Below are positions 7,481 to 14,995 of a DNA stretch of 64,000 bases, piece by piece (position 1 is the first letter of the stretch; each line of letters starts with the position of its first letter). The translations under genes were made by a program, and so were the position numbers. The notes beneath the pieces were generated by a model. That model saw only the letters and a program-made list of their open reading frames with translations. It was not told the DNA's origin and searched no databases. The DNA is taken from positions 6,697 to 70,696 of the forward strand of contig JBBDXA010000228.1 of assembly GCA_040902585.1 (NCBI GenBank). The letters run 5' to 3'. This stretch comes from JBBDXA01 sp040902585. Lineage in GTDB: Bacteria; Planctomycetota; Phycisphaerae; Phycisphaerales; Phycisphaeraceae.

Positions 7481-7612
7481 GTCCCGACAGGGCGGTGCTG
7501 TTGGCACACGTGAAGTTGCGACGGGTTGGCACCGTGGATCGACGCGAGACGGGCGAACGCGCAACGGGTGGCTGTTCGCTCATAGCACCACCCTGTCGGG
7601 ATGGTGCTCTAA
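7481..7612. repeat. Inverted-repeat element (family K, copy 1)
   Basis: CGACAGGGCGGTGCT near 7487-7500 is matched by AGCACCACCCTGTCGGG at about 7584-7600 and a further GGTGCT. A similar design with the words CACCxxCCxxGxCGGGxxGGTGC ends the window at 63910-63983. It lies between rplS and lysS. Confidence 0.6.
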
Positions 7613-7618
7613 CAACAG

Positions 7619-7639
7619 CCCCCGGCACCAGGCCGGGGG
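7619..7639 (-). terminator. Probable rplS transcription terminator
   Basis: A perfect 8-bp stem (CCCCCGGC/GCCGGGGG) with a 5-base loop lies 36 bases beyond the rplS stop. On the minus strand it is followed by only a short T-rich tail (TGTTGTTAG), so the intrinsic terminator assignment is moderate. Confidence 0.55.
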
Positions 7640-7674
7640 TTGCGTTGGTTGACAGAAGTAGCAGCCGCACCGAC

Positions 7675-8121
7675 TCAGGCGCTGGCCGTCTCCGGCTCAG
7701 CTTTCTTTTCTTTCTTCGCAGGGGCCTGCTTGGGAGCCTCAGCCTGTTCCTGCGCCTCCAGCGCACCCAGACCGCGACGGCGATCACGCAGACGCCGGCT
7801 CTTACCGACGCGCTCGCGCAGGTAGTACAGCTTGCCGCGACGGACATGGCCGTGACGCTTCACTTCAATCTTGGCAAGGCGCGGGCTGTTCAGAGGGAAC
7901 ACGCGCTCGACGCCTTCGTTGGCGACGATGCGGCGAACGGTCACGGTCCGCGTCACGCCTTTGCCGCTGAACGCGATCACGACGCCGCTGAAAATCTGAA
8001 TGCGCTCCTTGGCGCCTTCGATGATCTTCACGTGGACATCGACCGTGTCACCAACGGCAACGCTGGGGAGGTCGGAGCGGAGTTGCGATTTTTCAACACT
8101 CTTGATGATGTCTTGCGACAT
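7675..8121 (-). CDS. rplS: 50S ribosomal protein L19
   Basis: A 148-residue protein with the L19 sequence throughout the first 115 residues: GDTVDVHVKIIEGAKERIQ, FSGVVIAFSGKGVTRTVTVR and SPRLAKIEVKRHGHVRRGKLYYLR. L19 lies at the interface of the ribosomal subunits. The C-terminal ~30 residues (AEAPKQAPAKKEKKAEP) form an Ala/Lys/Glu/Pro-rich tail beyond the usual end, a common feature of high-G+C relatives. The usual rpsP-rimM-trmD neighbours are absent, so the gene is transcribed alone here. A hairpin downstream fits a terminator; the region upstream holds a MITE-like repeat. Confidence 0.96.
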   Translation of the reverse strand: MSQDIIKSVEKSQLRSDLPSVAVGDTVDVHVKIIEGAKERIQIFSGVVIAFSGKGVTRTVTVRRIVANEGVERVFPLNSPRLAKIEVKRHGHVRRGKLYYLRERVGKSRRLRDRRRGLGALEAQEQAEAPKQAPAKKEKKAEPETASA

Positions 8122-8459
8122 AGCAGGCTCTCACAGCAGGGACGCCCAGCGGGGCCGGGCATCGGGGCATGGGTTTCAATCATAGTGAACCGGCGGCTGC
8201 GCGGAAGTCGCGCAAGAGCCGACGCGGGACAGAAGGAAGAGTGTATCGAAAAGGGGTGGAGGTGTCGAATCAGGAAGCCGGGGCTTGATTCCCCTCCCTC
8301 CCAGGGAGGGGTTAGGGGAGGGTCGGGCAGACGAATACCGTTGACTTCAGTTGCAAACGAAGACCGAAGGTGCAAGTTCGCTCGACCCTCCCCCGGCCCC
8401 TCCCTAAGAGGGAGGGGGGTTCAAACCCAGCCCGATCAATAATCTAAGCGCACCAAGTC
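8122..8459. repeat. Intergenic region with MITE-like element G1 (8290-8419)
   Basis: The element has arms CCCCTCCCTCCCAGGGAGGGG...GGGGAGGGTCG at 8291-8325 and the matching CGACCCTCCCC...GGGAGGGG at 8383-8418 around a 57-base centre. Two closely similar elements lie at 11833-11960 and 13252-13378. No gene is seen in the rest of this 338-base gap, which must hold the rplS promoter. Confidence 0.85.
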
Positions 8460-9254
8460 CTACCGCCGAATGATCACCTCCGCATGCCTCTTCACCTTCA
8501 TCTCCCCGGCCGCGCTGCCGTTGCGCACGGCGATTTCCAGCCGCCCGCCGCTGCCGATGTAGGCGACCGGCTGCCCCTCGATGGCGTCGGCGAAGGTTCG
8601 CGACAGGCCCAGAATCCGCCGGCCGGCCACGTCGATCGTCAGGTGTTCCTTCTCATCGCCGACCCAGACAGAAAGGCGTTCGCCGATCAGGTTGGTGATG
8701 AGATTGCCGAAGCGATCGACATGCAGCACTTCAGCGTGGACGGTGCGGTCATCGATGATGCGCGGGGCGGGGATGTCGATACGAACGGGATCGGCGATGG
8801 CGCTGCCGACATCTTTCAGGTTCGCGCCCTGGGCCAGATGGGCTGCGACGGGAGCGAAAACATCGCGGCCGTGAAAGGTGCTGCTGACAGGCTTGCGGTG
8901 GAAGTCCGCGCGATTCAGTTCGATGGCCAGGTCCATCGGGTCATGGGCGAGGACGAGCGAGAACAGGCCGTTGTCCGGGCCGATGCAGGTATCGCCCCGC
9001 CGCGTGCGGATGGCGACAGCGCGGCGAAATGAACCGACGCCGGGATCGACGACGGCGACGTGAATGGTGCCGGGCGGAAAGTAGGATGTCGAAGCTTCCA
9101 GCGCAAGGGCTGCGCCGAGCAGATCCTGCGGGGCGATGTCGTGGGTGATGTCGATGACCGTGGCCTTGGGCGCAATGGAGTGGATGACGCCTTTCATGAC
9201 GCCGACGTAGATGTCGCCGAGGCCGAAGTCGGTGGTGAGGGTGATGAGGGGCAT
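8460..9254 (-). CDS. S-adenosylmethionine hydrolase (adenosyl-hydroxide lyase, DUF62 family)
   Basis: A 264-residue protein matching the SAM hydroxide adenosyltransferase family over its full length. Recognisable segments are ITLTTDFGLGDIYVGVMKG (with the conserved Asp), VVDPGVGSFRR, GPDNGLFS, TFHGRDVFAPVAAHLA and DRFGNLITNL. Members split S-adenosylmethionine into adenosine and methionine using an activated water and are related to fluorinases and chlorinases. The family's chlorinating or fluorinating members need particular substitutions not obvious here, so hydrolysis is the default. The role in the cell is not well understood. It is followed by a MITE-like element and is not in an operon. 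Confidence 0.9.
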   Translation of the reverse strand: MPLITLTTDFGLGDIYVGVMKGVIHSIAPKATVIDITHDIAPQDLLGAALALEASTSYFPPGTIHVAVVDPGVGSFRRAVAIRTRRGDTCIGPDNGLFSLVLAHDPMDLAIELNRADFHRKPVSSTFHGRDVFAPVAAHLAQGANLKDVGSAIADPVRIDIPAPRIIDDRTVHAEVLHVDRFGNLITNLIGERLSVWVGDEKEHLTIDVAGRRILGLSRTFADAIEGQPVAYIGSGGRLEIAVRNGSAAGEMKVKRHAEVIIRR

Positions 9255-9301
9255 TGAGCTACTCCGCAGGAGACCGCGACTCGGTGAGAGTTCTCGAAGT
9301 T

Positions 9302-9425
9302 GGGTGCCACGGATCGAGGAGGTCCGCCGACGAAGACCCGTGCGGCGGTGTAAGGCTTACTGACAATCGGTGGTCAAAGGCGGCCGGCACGGGTCTCCTC
9401 GCAGACTCGTCGAGCCGTGGCACCC
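9302..9425. repeat. Long inverted repeat (family H variant)
   Basis: GGGTGCCACGG at 9302 pairs with CCGTGGCACCC ending at 9425; internal arms include ACCCGTGCGGC and the matching GCCGGCACGGGT. It occupies most of the gap between rpoN and the SAM hydrolase. Confidence 0.75.
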
Positions 9426-9441
9426 TGCCCCGCACCGCCAA

Positions 9442-10998
9442 TCAATATTCCTTCCGCTGTCGCGCCGGGGCGATGCCCAGTTGCTTGCGATATTTCGCGA
9501 CTGTTCGCCTGGCGATTTCGATGCCCTTCTCCTTCAGCTTCACCACGAGTTCGTCATCGCTCAGCGGGTTGCTCTTGTCTTCCTCGCCGATGACTTCCTT
9601 CAGTTTCGCCTGCACCGCGCCCCAGCTCATCGCTTCGCCGCCTTCGGTTTCGGTGCCGCCGGAGAAGAACATGCGCAGGGGGAAAATCCCGCGCGGCGAC
9701 TGGATGTATTTCTCGCTCACCGCCCTGCTCACCGTGGCGACGTGGATTCCAAGCTGATCGGCGACGGTCGTCATCGGCAACGGCTTCAGATGCTGCGGGC
9801 CATAGTCGAAGAACTCGCGCTGGGCATCGATCACCACATTGATCACGCGCATCACCGTGTTGTGCCTTTGCTGGATCGCATCGATCAGCCACTGCCCGGT
9901 GTGGATGTTGTTCTTGACGAAGTCGCGCGTCTTGCGGTCGAGCGTTTTGTCCTTGGCCATTTTCTCCGAGACTTTGCTGATGCGCAGGGCGGGCAGCCGT
10001 TCGTGCCGCAGGCGGGCGACGTAGCGGTCCTGGTCCTCGTCGTAATCGATGATCGCATCAGGCACGATCGAACGCGAGTTGTCTTCGACGAGCATGCGCC
10101 CGGGATGCGGGTGATATCGCCGCAGGTGGCCGATGGAGCGTTTGATATCTTCGATATCGCGACCGAGATCCTTGGCGATTTTGGGCAGCCGGTTGGCTTC
10201 GATGTCCTTCAAGTGATCGGCCACGAGCGTGCGTTCCAGTTCCAGGTCGCGGTCCTCGCCGATGTCCTCGGCCTGGCCGTCCTCGACGAGCCGGAGCTTC
10301 GCGTCGATCTGAAGCAGCAGGCATTCGCGCAGGTCGCGGGCGCCGATTCCCTGCGGCTCGATGTTTTCCTGAAGCAGTCCCAGCGCTTCATCGAGCAGCT
10401 CGACCTTCACCGTGGGCGGTGCCTGTTCCAGCATCGTCTGCCGGTCTGTGCGCAGGTAGCCGTCCGCGTCGAGAAAGCCGATGAGGTATTCCCCCGCCAC
10501 GCGATGCTCGGGCGTCATCTCGATGAGGTGCCATTGATCCAGAAGCTGCTCGCCCAGGCTGTCGCCTCGGGCGGCTGTGTTCGCCATCGCGTCCATCTTG
10601 GCGTCGCGGTCGCCTGTGTCGCGGGCCGGGCGGTAGCTTTCGCCTTCGTAGGTGTTCGTGTTCCACGACTCACCGTACTCTTCGCTCATGTTGCTCAGGC
10701 GCTCAAAGTCATCCGCATGATTCGAATCCACCGAGTCATCCGACACCGTCAGCTCGCGCTCGCCTTCGGACTTCTGCTCGACCTCAGGCTCGCCCTCGCC
10801 CTCACCCTTGGACCCTTCCACACTGTCCTCATCGCCCGGCTCCTTCTGCTCCAGCGTCGGATTCGATGCCAGCTCCTGCTCGATGCGTTCCTCCAGCGCA
10901 GCCAACGGCAACTGGAGAATCTCCATCGACTGGATCATGCGCGGCGCCAGCTTCATCTGCTGGCTCATCCGCATGTGTTGTCCGGCATCAAGTCGCAT
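9442..10998 (-). CDS. rpoN: RNA polymerase sigma-54 factor
   Basis: A 518-residue sigma-54. Region I at the N-terminus has MKLAPRMIQSMEILQLPL, the glutamine- and leucine-rich activator-interacting part. An acidic region II (about residues 55-125) follows, then the core-binding domain, the HTH region (TTVADQLGIHVATVSRAVSEKYIQ) and the C-terminal RpoN box ARRTVAKYRK near residue 505, which reads the -24 promoter element. The presence of sigma-54 implies activator-dependent promoters in this organism, although no enhancer-binding protein gene is in the window. ATG at 10998 was chosen over the TTG at 11004. Two heptamer arrays (11005-11039 and 11043-11077) sit directly in front of the start. Confidence 0.95.
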   Translation of the reverse strand: MRLDAGQHMRMSQQMKLAPRMIQSMEILQLPLAALEERIEQELASNPTLEQKEPGDEDSVEGSKGEGEGEPEVEQKSEGERELTVSDDSVDSNHADDFERLSNMSEEYGESWNTNTYEGESYRPARDTGDRDAKMDAMANTAARGDSLGEQLLDQWHLIEMTPEHRVAGEYLIGFLDADGYLRTDRQTMLEQAPPTVKVELLDEALGLLQENIEPQGIGARDLRECLLLQIDAKLRLVEDGQAEDIGEDRDLELERTLVADHLKDIEANRLPKIAKDLGRDIEDIKRSIGHLRRYHPHPGRMLVEDNSRSIVPDAIIDYDEDQDRYVARLRHERLPALRISKVSEKMAKDKTLDRKTRDFVKNNIHTGQWLIDAIQQRHNTVMRVINVVIDAQREFFDYGPQHLKPLPMTTVADQLGIHVATVSRAVSEKYIQSPRGIFPLRMFFSGGTETEGGEAMSWGAVQAKLKEVIGEEDKSNPLSDDELVVKLKEKGIEIARRTVAKYRKQLGIAPARQRKEY

Positions 10999-11004
10999 AA
11001 GCAA

Positions 11005-11077
11005 GGGTTCGGGATTCAGGGTTCCGGGTTCCGGGTTTCAAAGCTAGCGGCTAGTGGCTAGTGGCTAGCAGCTACTC
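11005..11077. repeat. Two adjoining heptamer arrays in the rpoN leader
   Basis: Five units of gggttcc type (11005-11039) are followed by five units of gctagtg type (11043-11077). The first ends six bases from the rpoN start codon on the minus strand. The recR stop is at 11106 beyond the second array. Confidence 0.9.
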
Positions 11078-11105
11078 ACGTTATCGACATCTGCAAGTCG
11101 CGGCA

Positions 11106-11780
11106 TCATCCGTCCACGCCACGGCGGCCCTGCAAGGCGTCGGCGAGGACCGCTTTGCTGACCAGCTCCATCGGCGAGCCGAACGGCAGCCCGCGCGCCA
11201 GGCGGGTTACGTGGACGCCGAGCTTGTTCAACTCTTGAACGAGGTACATCGCGGTGCCGTCGCCTTCGATCGTGGCGTTGGTGCCGATGATGACTTCGCG
11301 AATACCGGGGTGTGGGGTGTGGGGTGTGGGGTGTGACGTTTCAGCCGCTTGCGGCTTCGCATCAACTCTTCCGCGTCGCACCCTTTCCAACAGTAAATCA
11401 ATCGTCAGATCCCCCGCCCCGATCCCATCCAGCGGCGCAAGCCGACCCATCAGCACGTGGTACACGCCTTTGAACAAGCCTAGTTGTTCAAAACTCACCA
11501 CATCGCTCGGCTGCTCCACCACCAAGACCACCCCCGAATCGCGCTGTTCATCGCCGCAGATCGGACAGGGGTCCGACTCGGTCAGGTTGTGACAGATGGA
11601 ACACTGCTTGGTGTTGCGTTTCATCTCGATGAGGGCCGCGGCAAGGGCGTTGACCTCGTCGGCGGGCTGCTTGATCAGGTGAAACGCGAGGCGCTGGGCG
11701 GACCGCTTGCCGATGCCGGGCAGCCGACTGAGCCGTTCCACGAGGCGATTCATCGCCGATGTGCTGGACATCCGTGCCAT
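11106..11780 (-). CDS. recR: Recombination mediator protein RecR with repeat-derived insertion
   Basis: A 224-residue RecR, which with RecF and RecO loads RecA onto gapped DNA. The helix-hairpin-helix (RLSRLPGIGKRSAQRLAFHL), a four-cysteine zinc motif (CSICHNLTESDPCPIC) and a Toprim domain (VVEQPSDVVSFEQ; GTNATIEGDGTAMYLV) are in order. Between the LLERVRRGRV segment and the EVIIGTNAT strand lies an insertion of about 20 residues (DAKPQAAETSHPTPHTPHPG) made by a GCCGCTTGCGGC repeat and a GGGGTGT heptamer array. The insertion falls at a loop of the Toprim domain, so the protein is probably still functional. The usual dnaX-ybaB neighbours are absent. Confidence 0.94.
   Translation of the reverse strand: MARMSSTSAMNRLVERLSRLPGIGKRSAQRLAFHLIKQPADEVNALAAALIEMKRNTKQCSICHNLTESDPCPICGDEQRDSGVVLVVEQPSDVVSFEQLGLFKGVYHVLMGRLAPLDGIGAGDLTIDLLLERVRRGRVDAKPQAAETSHPTPHTPHPGIREVIIGTNATIEGDGTAMYLVQELNKLGVHVTRLARGLPFGSPMELVSKAVLADALQGRRGVDG
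11307..11357. repeat. Heptamer array GGGGTGT x4 and GCCGCTTGCGGC palindrome inside recR
   Basis: Four perfect 7-bp units occupy 11307-11334; the palindrome-like AGCCGCTTGCGGCTT follows at 11343-11357. Together they encode the extra residues in RecR. Confidence 0.9.
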
Positions 11781-11832
11781 GCGGTCATTGTAGGCGATTC
11801 TGGCATGGAGTTTGCACGGGAGGTGATTAACT

Positions 11833-11960
11833 CCCCTCCCTCCCAGGGAGGGGCTGGGGGAGGGTCGGACGAATGACGATGTGGGCTCGTTGGTTGCGCC
11901 CTGCCGCCTCCGACAACTGTACGCTCGACCCTCCCCTCACCCCTCCCTGAGAGGGAGGGG
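11833..11960. repeat. MITE-like element G2
   Basis: Same arms as G1 and G3, placed in the divergent gap between recR and the 2Fe-2S protein gene. The centre of about 58 bases differs from the other copies except for short matches near the arms. Confidence 0.85.
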
Positions 11961-11981
11961 AATCCGACCTACAATCCCCCG

Positions 11982-12266
11982 ATGGATCCTGATGATGACG
12001 TCTGTCTGTGCTTCCACGTGAGCAAGCGAAAAATCGTGAGCTTCTGCAAGCGCGAGAAGCCTGCGGTCGCGAGCCTGATCAGCGAGTGTCTCTCGGCCGG
12101 CACCGGCTGCATGTGGTGCGTGCCTTTTTTGAAGAAGCTGCACGCGCAGGCGATGGCGGGTGTTGAGGACCCAGACCTGCCGGTGTCGCCTGAGGAATAC
12201 GCGAAGCGAAGGGCGCAGTATCGTGACAGCGGCGAACGCGATGAATCATCCGAGCGCGGGGAGTAG
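11982..12266 (+). CDS. BFD-like [2Fe-2S]-binding protein
   Basis: A 94-residue protein with the BFD-like cysteine pattern C-x-C (VCLCFHVSK, near residues 8-10), then ISECLSAGTGCMWC, supplying the C-x2-C-type pair that completes the site for a 2Fe-2S cluster. Bacterioferritin-associated ferredoxin and related domains pass electrons to iron stores or serve in copper or nitrite proteins. The remaining charged C-terminus (SGERDESSERGE) is low complexity. The gene starts 22 bases from MITE-like element G2, which likely surrounds its promoter. The stop codon TAG is the first three bases of a GCCGCTTGCGGC repeat. Partner unknown. Confidence 0.8.
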   Translation: MDPDDDVCLCFHVSKRKIVSFCKREKPAVASLISECLSAGTGCMWCVPFLKKLHAQAMAGVEDPDLPVSPEEYAKRRAQYRDSGERDESSERGE

Positions 12267-12296
12267 CCGCTTGCGGCTTAGCGCTCCTATTTTTGG
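12264..12296. terminator. Repeat serving as probable two-way terminator
   Basis: TAGCCGCTTGCGGCTTA followed by a run of five T's lies between two converging genes (2Fe-2S protein and esterase). It is the same short repeat found near 2182 and 11343. Confidence 0.5.
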
Positions 12297-13198
12297 GCCA
12301 CAAGCGTCGCCTCCCCCTTCAAATACCCGATTGACGCCAGAAACTTATCCGCGGCGACCGTCGTCTTCACGAACATCGCGTTATCGCCTCGCCCGTAGTT
12401 GAAAAAGCCGTGCCCCTGCCCGTCGAACGCCGCGACATCACATCGGTTGCCCGCGGCCTTCATCGCCTTGGCGAAGTTCTCCGCCTGCGCGAACGGCACC
12501 GTGCTGTCCGCCTTGCCGTGGATCACCAGCGTCGCCGGCGTGCCCTTCTTCACGTGATGCTCCGGCGAAAGCTTCTCCGCATGGTCGCCGAACCGCGCGA
12601 CGATGCCCGCCCCCTTCTTTTCGTCGCCCCAACCGGGGACCGTCGTGTTGAGCACGGGGTTGAAAAGCACCATCGCATTAGGCACGGAACTGATCTTCAC
12701 ATCTTCGCCCTCTTCTTCATAGCCCGGCACCGTGCCTGTGGCCGCGGCAATGTGCCCCCCTGCCGATCCGCCTGCCGCGACGATTCGATCCGGATCGATG
12801 CCCAGCTTCCCGGCATTCGCGCGGGCCCAGCGGATGGCGCTCTTGGCGTCCATCACGCACTTGTCCGGAGTCACGTTCTGCCGACTCTTCACGCGATAGT
12901 CCGCGGCCATCGTCACCATGCCTCGTGCGGCAAAGTACTCGCTCTGCTTTTCAAACTGCCCGGTGGAGCCGCCGGTCCACCCGCCGCCGAAGAAGAAGAT
13001 GATCGCCGGGCGTTTGTCGGTCGCCTTGTGGTCGGCAGGCGTGACGATGAACATCTTCAGCTCCACATCGCCGACTTTCTTATAGACCTGCGTGGTCTTC
13101 TTCACTTGATCGCCGCCGGGAATGGCGACATCCTTCGGCGCAGCGTGAAGCGAAGCAGCGAAGCAAAGCAATGTGCAACTAGCGATGAGCATACGCAT
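12287..13198 (-). CDS. Secreted alpha/beta-hydrolase (carboxylesterase-like)
   Basis: A 303-residue protein with a signal peptide (MRMLIASCTLLCFAASLHAAP, likely cut after AHA-like LHA). The alpha/beta-hydrolase core shows the oxyanion segment IIFFFGGGWTGGS, the nucleophile elbow GGSAGGH (Ser), the Asp in GKADSTVPF and the His in GQGHGFFNYG. It resembles the hormone-sensitive-lipase/BD-FAE group acting on acetylated sugars or small esters. The start at 13198 has AAAGGTG at a proper distance; a longer open frame to 13414 is repeat-derived and rejected. It converges with the 2Fe-2S gene and diverges from mgtE across element G3. Substrate unknown. Confidence 0.85.
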   Translation of the reverse strand: MRMLIASCTLLCFAASLHAAPKDVAIPGGDQVKKTTQVYKKVGDVELKMFIVTPADHKATDKRPAIIFFFGGGWTGGSTGQFEKQSEYFAARGMVTMAADYRVKSRQNVTPDKCVMDAKSAIRWARANAGKLGIDPDRIVAAGGSAGGHIAAATGTVPGYEEEGEDVKISSVPNAMVLFNPVLNTTVPGWGDEKKGAGIVARFGDHAEKLSPEHHVKKGTPATLVIHGKADSTVPFAQAENFAKAMKAAGNRCDVAAFDGQGHGFFNYGRGDNAMFVKTTVAADKFLASIGYLKGEATLVAQK

Positions 13199-13251
13199 GG
13201 GTACACCTTTCAGCAGAGAGATAACACCAGTGTAACGCGACGCGTCTGATT

Positions 13252-13378
13252 CCCCTCCCTCCCAGGGAGGGGTTAGGGGAGGGTCGAGCGCACGAACTTC
13301 GCAACGGCAACGGCCCAACCAACCTTGCACTTCGTCGTTCGCCCGACCCTCCCCCAGCCCCTCCCTAAGAGGGAGGGG
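13252..13378. repeat. MITE-like element G3
   Basis: Arms as in G1 and G2 around a 57-base centre, lying in the divergent gap between the esterase and mgtE. The last base is 53 bases upstream of the mgtE start. Confidence 0.85.
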
Positions 13379-13431
13379 AGCCGATCCAATTCCTTCCCTC
13401 CCGGTACACTGCACGCGCTTGGAGCGTACGC

Positions 13432-14805
13432 ATGCCGCAGGAAACGGAAATCTTTGAACTCTGGACCGAGCTCGAGAAGATCATCGACTCGGGCAACGCC
13501 CCGCACCTGGAGGCGTTCGTTCAGCTCCTGCCGCCCGCGGAGACGGCGTACACCATCTCGCGCCTGCCGGAATTCAAACAGTCCAAACTTTTCGAACTGC
13601 TGAGCCCCGAGTTTGCCGCTGACTTGCTGGGCCACTTTTCCGATGAGCAGGCTGCGGACCTGATCGAAGAGCTGCCCGCTGAGCACGCGGCTGACATCAT
13701 CGAAGAGCTCGAGTCCGACGAGCAGGCCGACCTTCTCCAGGAACTCGACGGCGAAGACGCGCAGGCGATTCTCGCGCAGATGGATCCGCAAGACGCGGCT
13801 GACGCGCGCATCCTCGCCGCGTACGATCCGGACACGGCCGGCGGCATGATGTTCACCGAGTTCATCGCCTACCCGCAGGCGATGCGCGTCGATGAAGTCA
13901 TACGCGACCTGCGGCACAAGGCGGCTGAGTACGAAGACTACGACATCCATTATGTCTACATCACCGACGAAGCAGGCAAACTCGCAGGCGTGCTGCGCCT
14001 GCGGGCGCTGGTCGTCGCGCAAGGCGACAAGCAACTCGGACAGGTGATGACCGGCACGCCCGTCAGCGCCCGCGTCGCGGCCGATGTCAACGAACTGGAA
14101 GACCTCTTCGATCGCTACGACTTCACCGCGCTGCCGGTCGTCGATGAAGCGGGCAAGCTCGTCGGCGTCGTGCATCAGGGGGACGTGGCGGAACACCTCG
14201 GCGAACAGGCTGAGGAAGATCTGATGAAGTTCGGCGGCATCATCGGCGGCGAAGAGCTGCGCAGCGAGCCGCTGAAGGAACGCGCTCTGAGGCGAATGCT
14301 GTTCCTTGTGCCCAATATCGCCCTTTCGTTTGTTTCCGTCTGCATCATCGCGGCTTTTGAACCCATCATTCAGAAGCTCACCGCGCTGGCGGTGTTCCTC
14401 CCGCTGGTAGCCAACCTCAGCGGCGCGACGGGCAACCAGGCCGTGGCGGTGAGCATTCGCGAACTGACGCTGGGCATTCTCAAGCCCGCGGATGTGCGGC
14501 GTGTCTTTGAAAAGGAAGTGTTGCTGGGATTCATCAACGGCGTGATCATCGGCATCGCGCTGGGGCTCATCGCCTGGATCATGCGACCCGACTCGCCGGG
14601 CCTGGCGCTGCTCATCGGCATCGCCTTTGCCGTCAACAGCGTGCTGGCCGTGGTGCTGGGCGGCACGATTCCCCTGATGCTCAAACGCCTGGGCGCGGAC
14701 CCGGCGATGGCGTCGAGCCCGATTCTCACGACCGTGACGGACATGTCCAGCTTTCTGCTGGTACTCGGCGGCGCGGCGTATGTCGCGCCGTCGATTCTGA
14801 ATTGA
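13432..14805 (+). CDS. mgtE: Magnesium transporter MgtE
   Basis: A 457-residue Mg2+ channel. The N-terminal superhelical domain of short acidic repeats (for example DEQAADLIEELPAEHAADII) spans residues 1-130, tandem CBS domains follow (about 140-260; YVYITDEAGKLAGVL and TALPVVDEAGKLVGVV), then five membrane segments. The pore signature LPLVANLSGATGNQ and the late segment ADPAMASSPILTTVTD with the conserved Asp are present. The cytoplasmic domains are known to sense Mg2+ and gate the channel. ATG at 13432 gives the family length. No Mg2+ riboswitch is recognisable upstream, where element G3 lies. Confidence 0.95.
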   Translation: MPQETEIFELWTELEKIIDSGNAPHLEAFVQLLPPAETAYTISRLPEFKQSKLFELLSPEFAADLLGHFSDEQAADLIEELPAEHAADIIEELESDEQADLLQELDGEDAQAILAQMDPQDAADARILAAYDPDTAGGMMFTEFIAYPQAMRVDEVIRDLRHKAAEYEDYDIHYVYITDEAGKLAGVLRLRALVVAQGDKQLGQVMTGTPVSARVAADVNELEDLFDRYDFTALPVVDEAGKLVGVVHQGDVAEHLGEQAEEDLMKFGGIIGGEELRSEPLKERALRRMLFLVPNIALSFVSVCIIAAFEPIIQKLTALAVFLPLVANLSGATGNQAVAVSIRELTLGILKPADVRRVFEKEVLLGFINGVIIGIALGLIAWIMRPDSPGLALLIGIAFAVNSVLAVVLGGTIPLMLKRLGADPAMASSPILTTVTDMSSFLLVLGGAAYVAPSILN

Positions 14806-14823
14806 CTGGATATCTATTTCGCT

Positions 14824-14959
14824 CAAGCCCGATGGCGAGTCCGCGAGCCGTCGGGGTATCGCGAGTCGAGACTCAAGACGCCGGACGCTGGACTCAAGAG
14901 TCAGGACGCAGGCCCCTCGGATACCCCGACGGCTCGCCAAGCCTCGCCATCGGGCTTGG
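14824..14959. repeat. Long inverted repeat with ~40-base arms (family I)
   Basis: CAAGCCCGATGGCGAGTCCG...CCGTCGGGGTATC at 14824-14862 is matched by ATACCCCGACGG...TCGCCATCGGGCTTG at 14919-14959. The centre (about 14863-14918) holds ACTCAAGA/GGACGC words and no gene. The element fills the gap between mgtE and holA and could fold into a long hairpin. Confidence 0.85.
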
Positions 14960-14995
14960 AAACACACGCCCATTCAAGTTCATTACAATCTCTCC

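Noticed and set aside
8290..8419. G element as an rRNA or riboswitch structure for rplS
   Set aside because: The same element appears in front of unrelated genes and the centre is not conserved, which fits a mobile repeat better than a ligand-binding leader.
13273..14973. A 566-residue minus-strand frame opposite mgtE
   Set aside because: Shadow of mgtE with biased composition; no motif.
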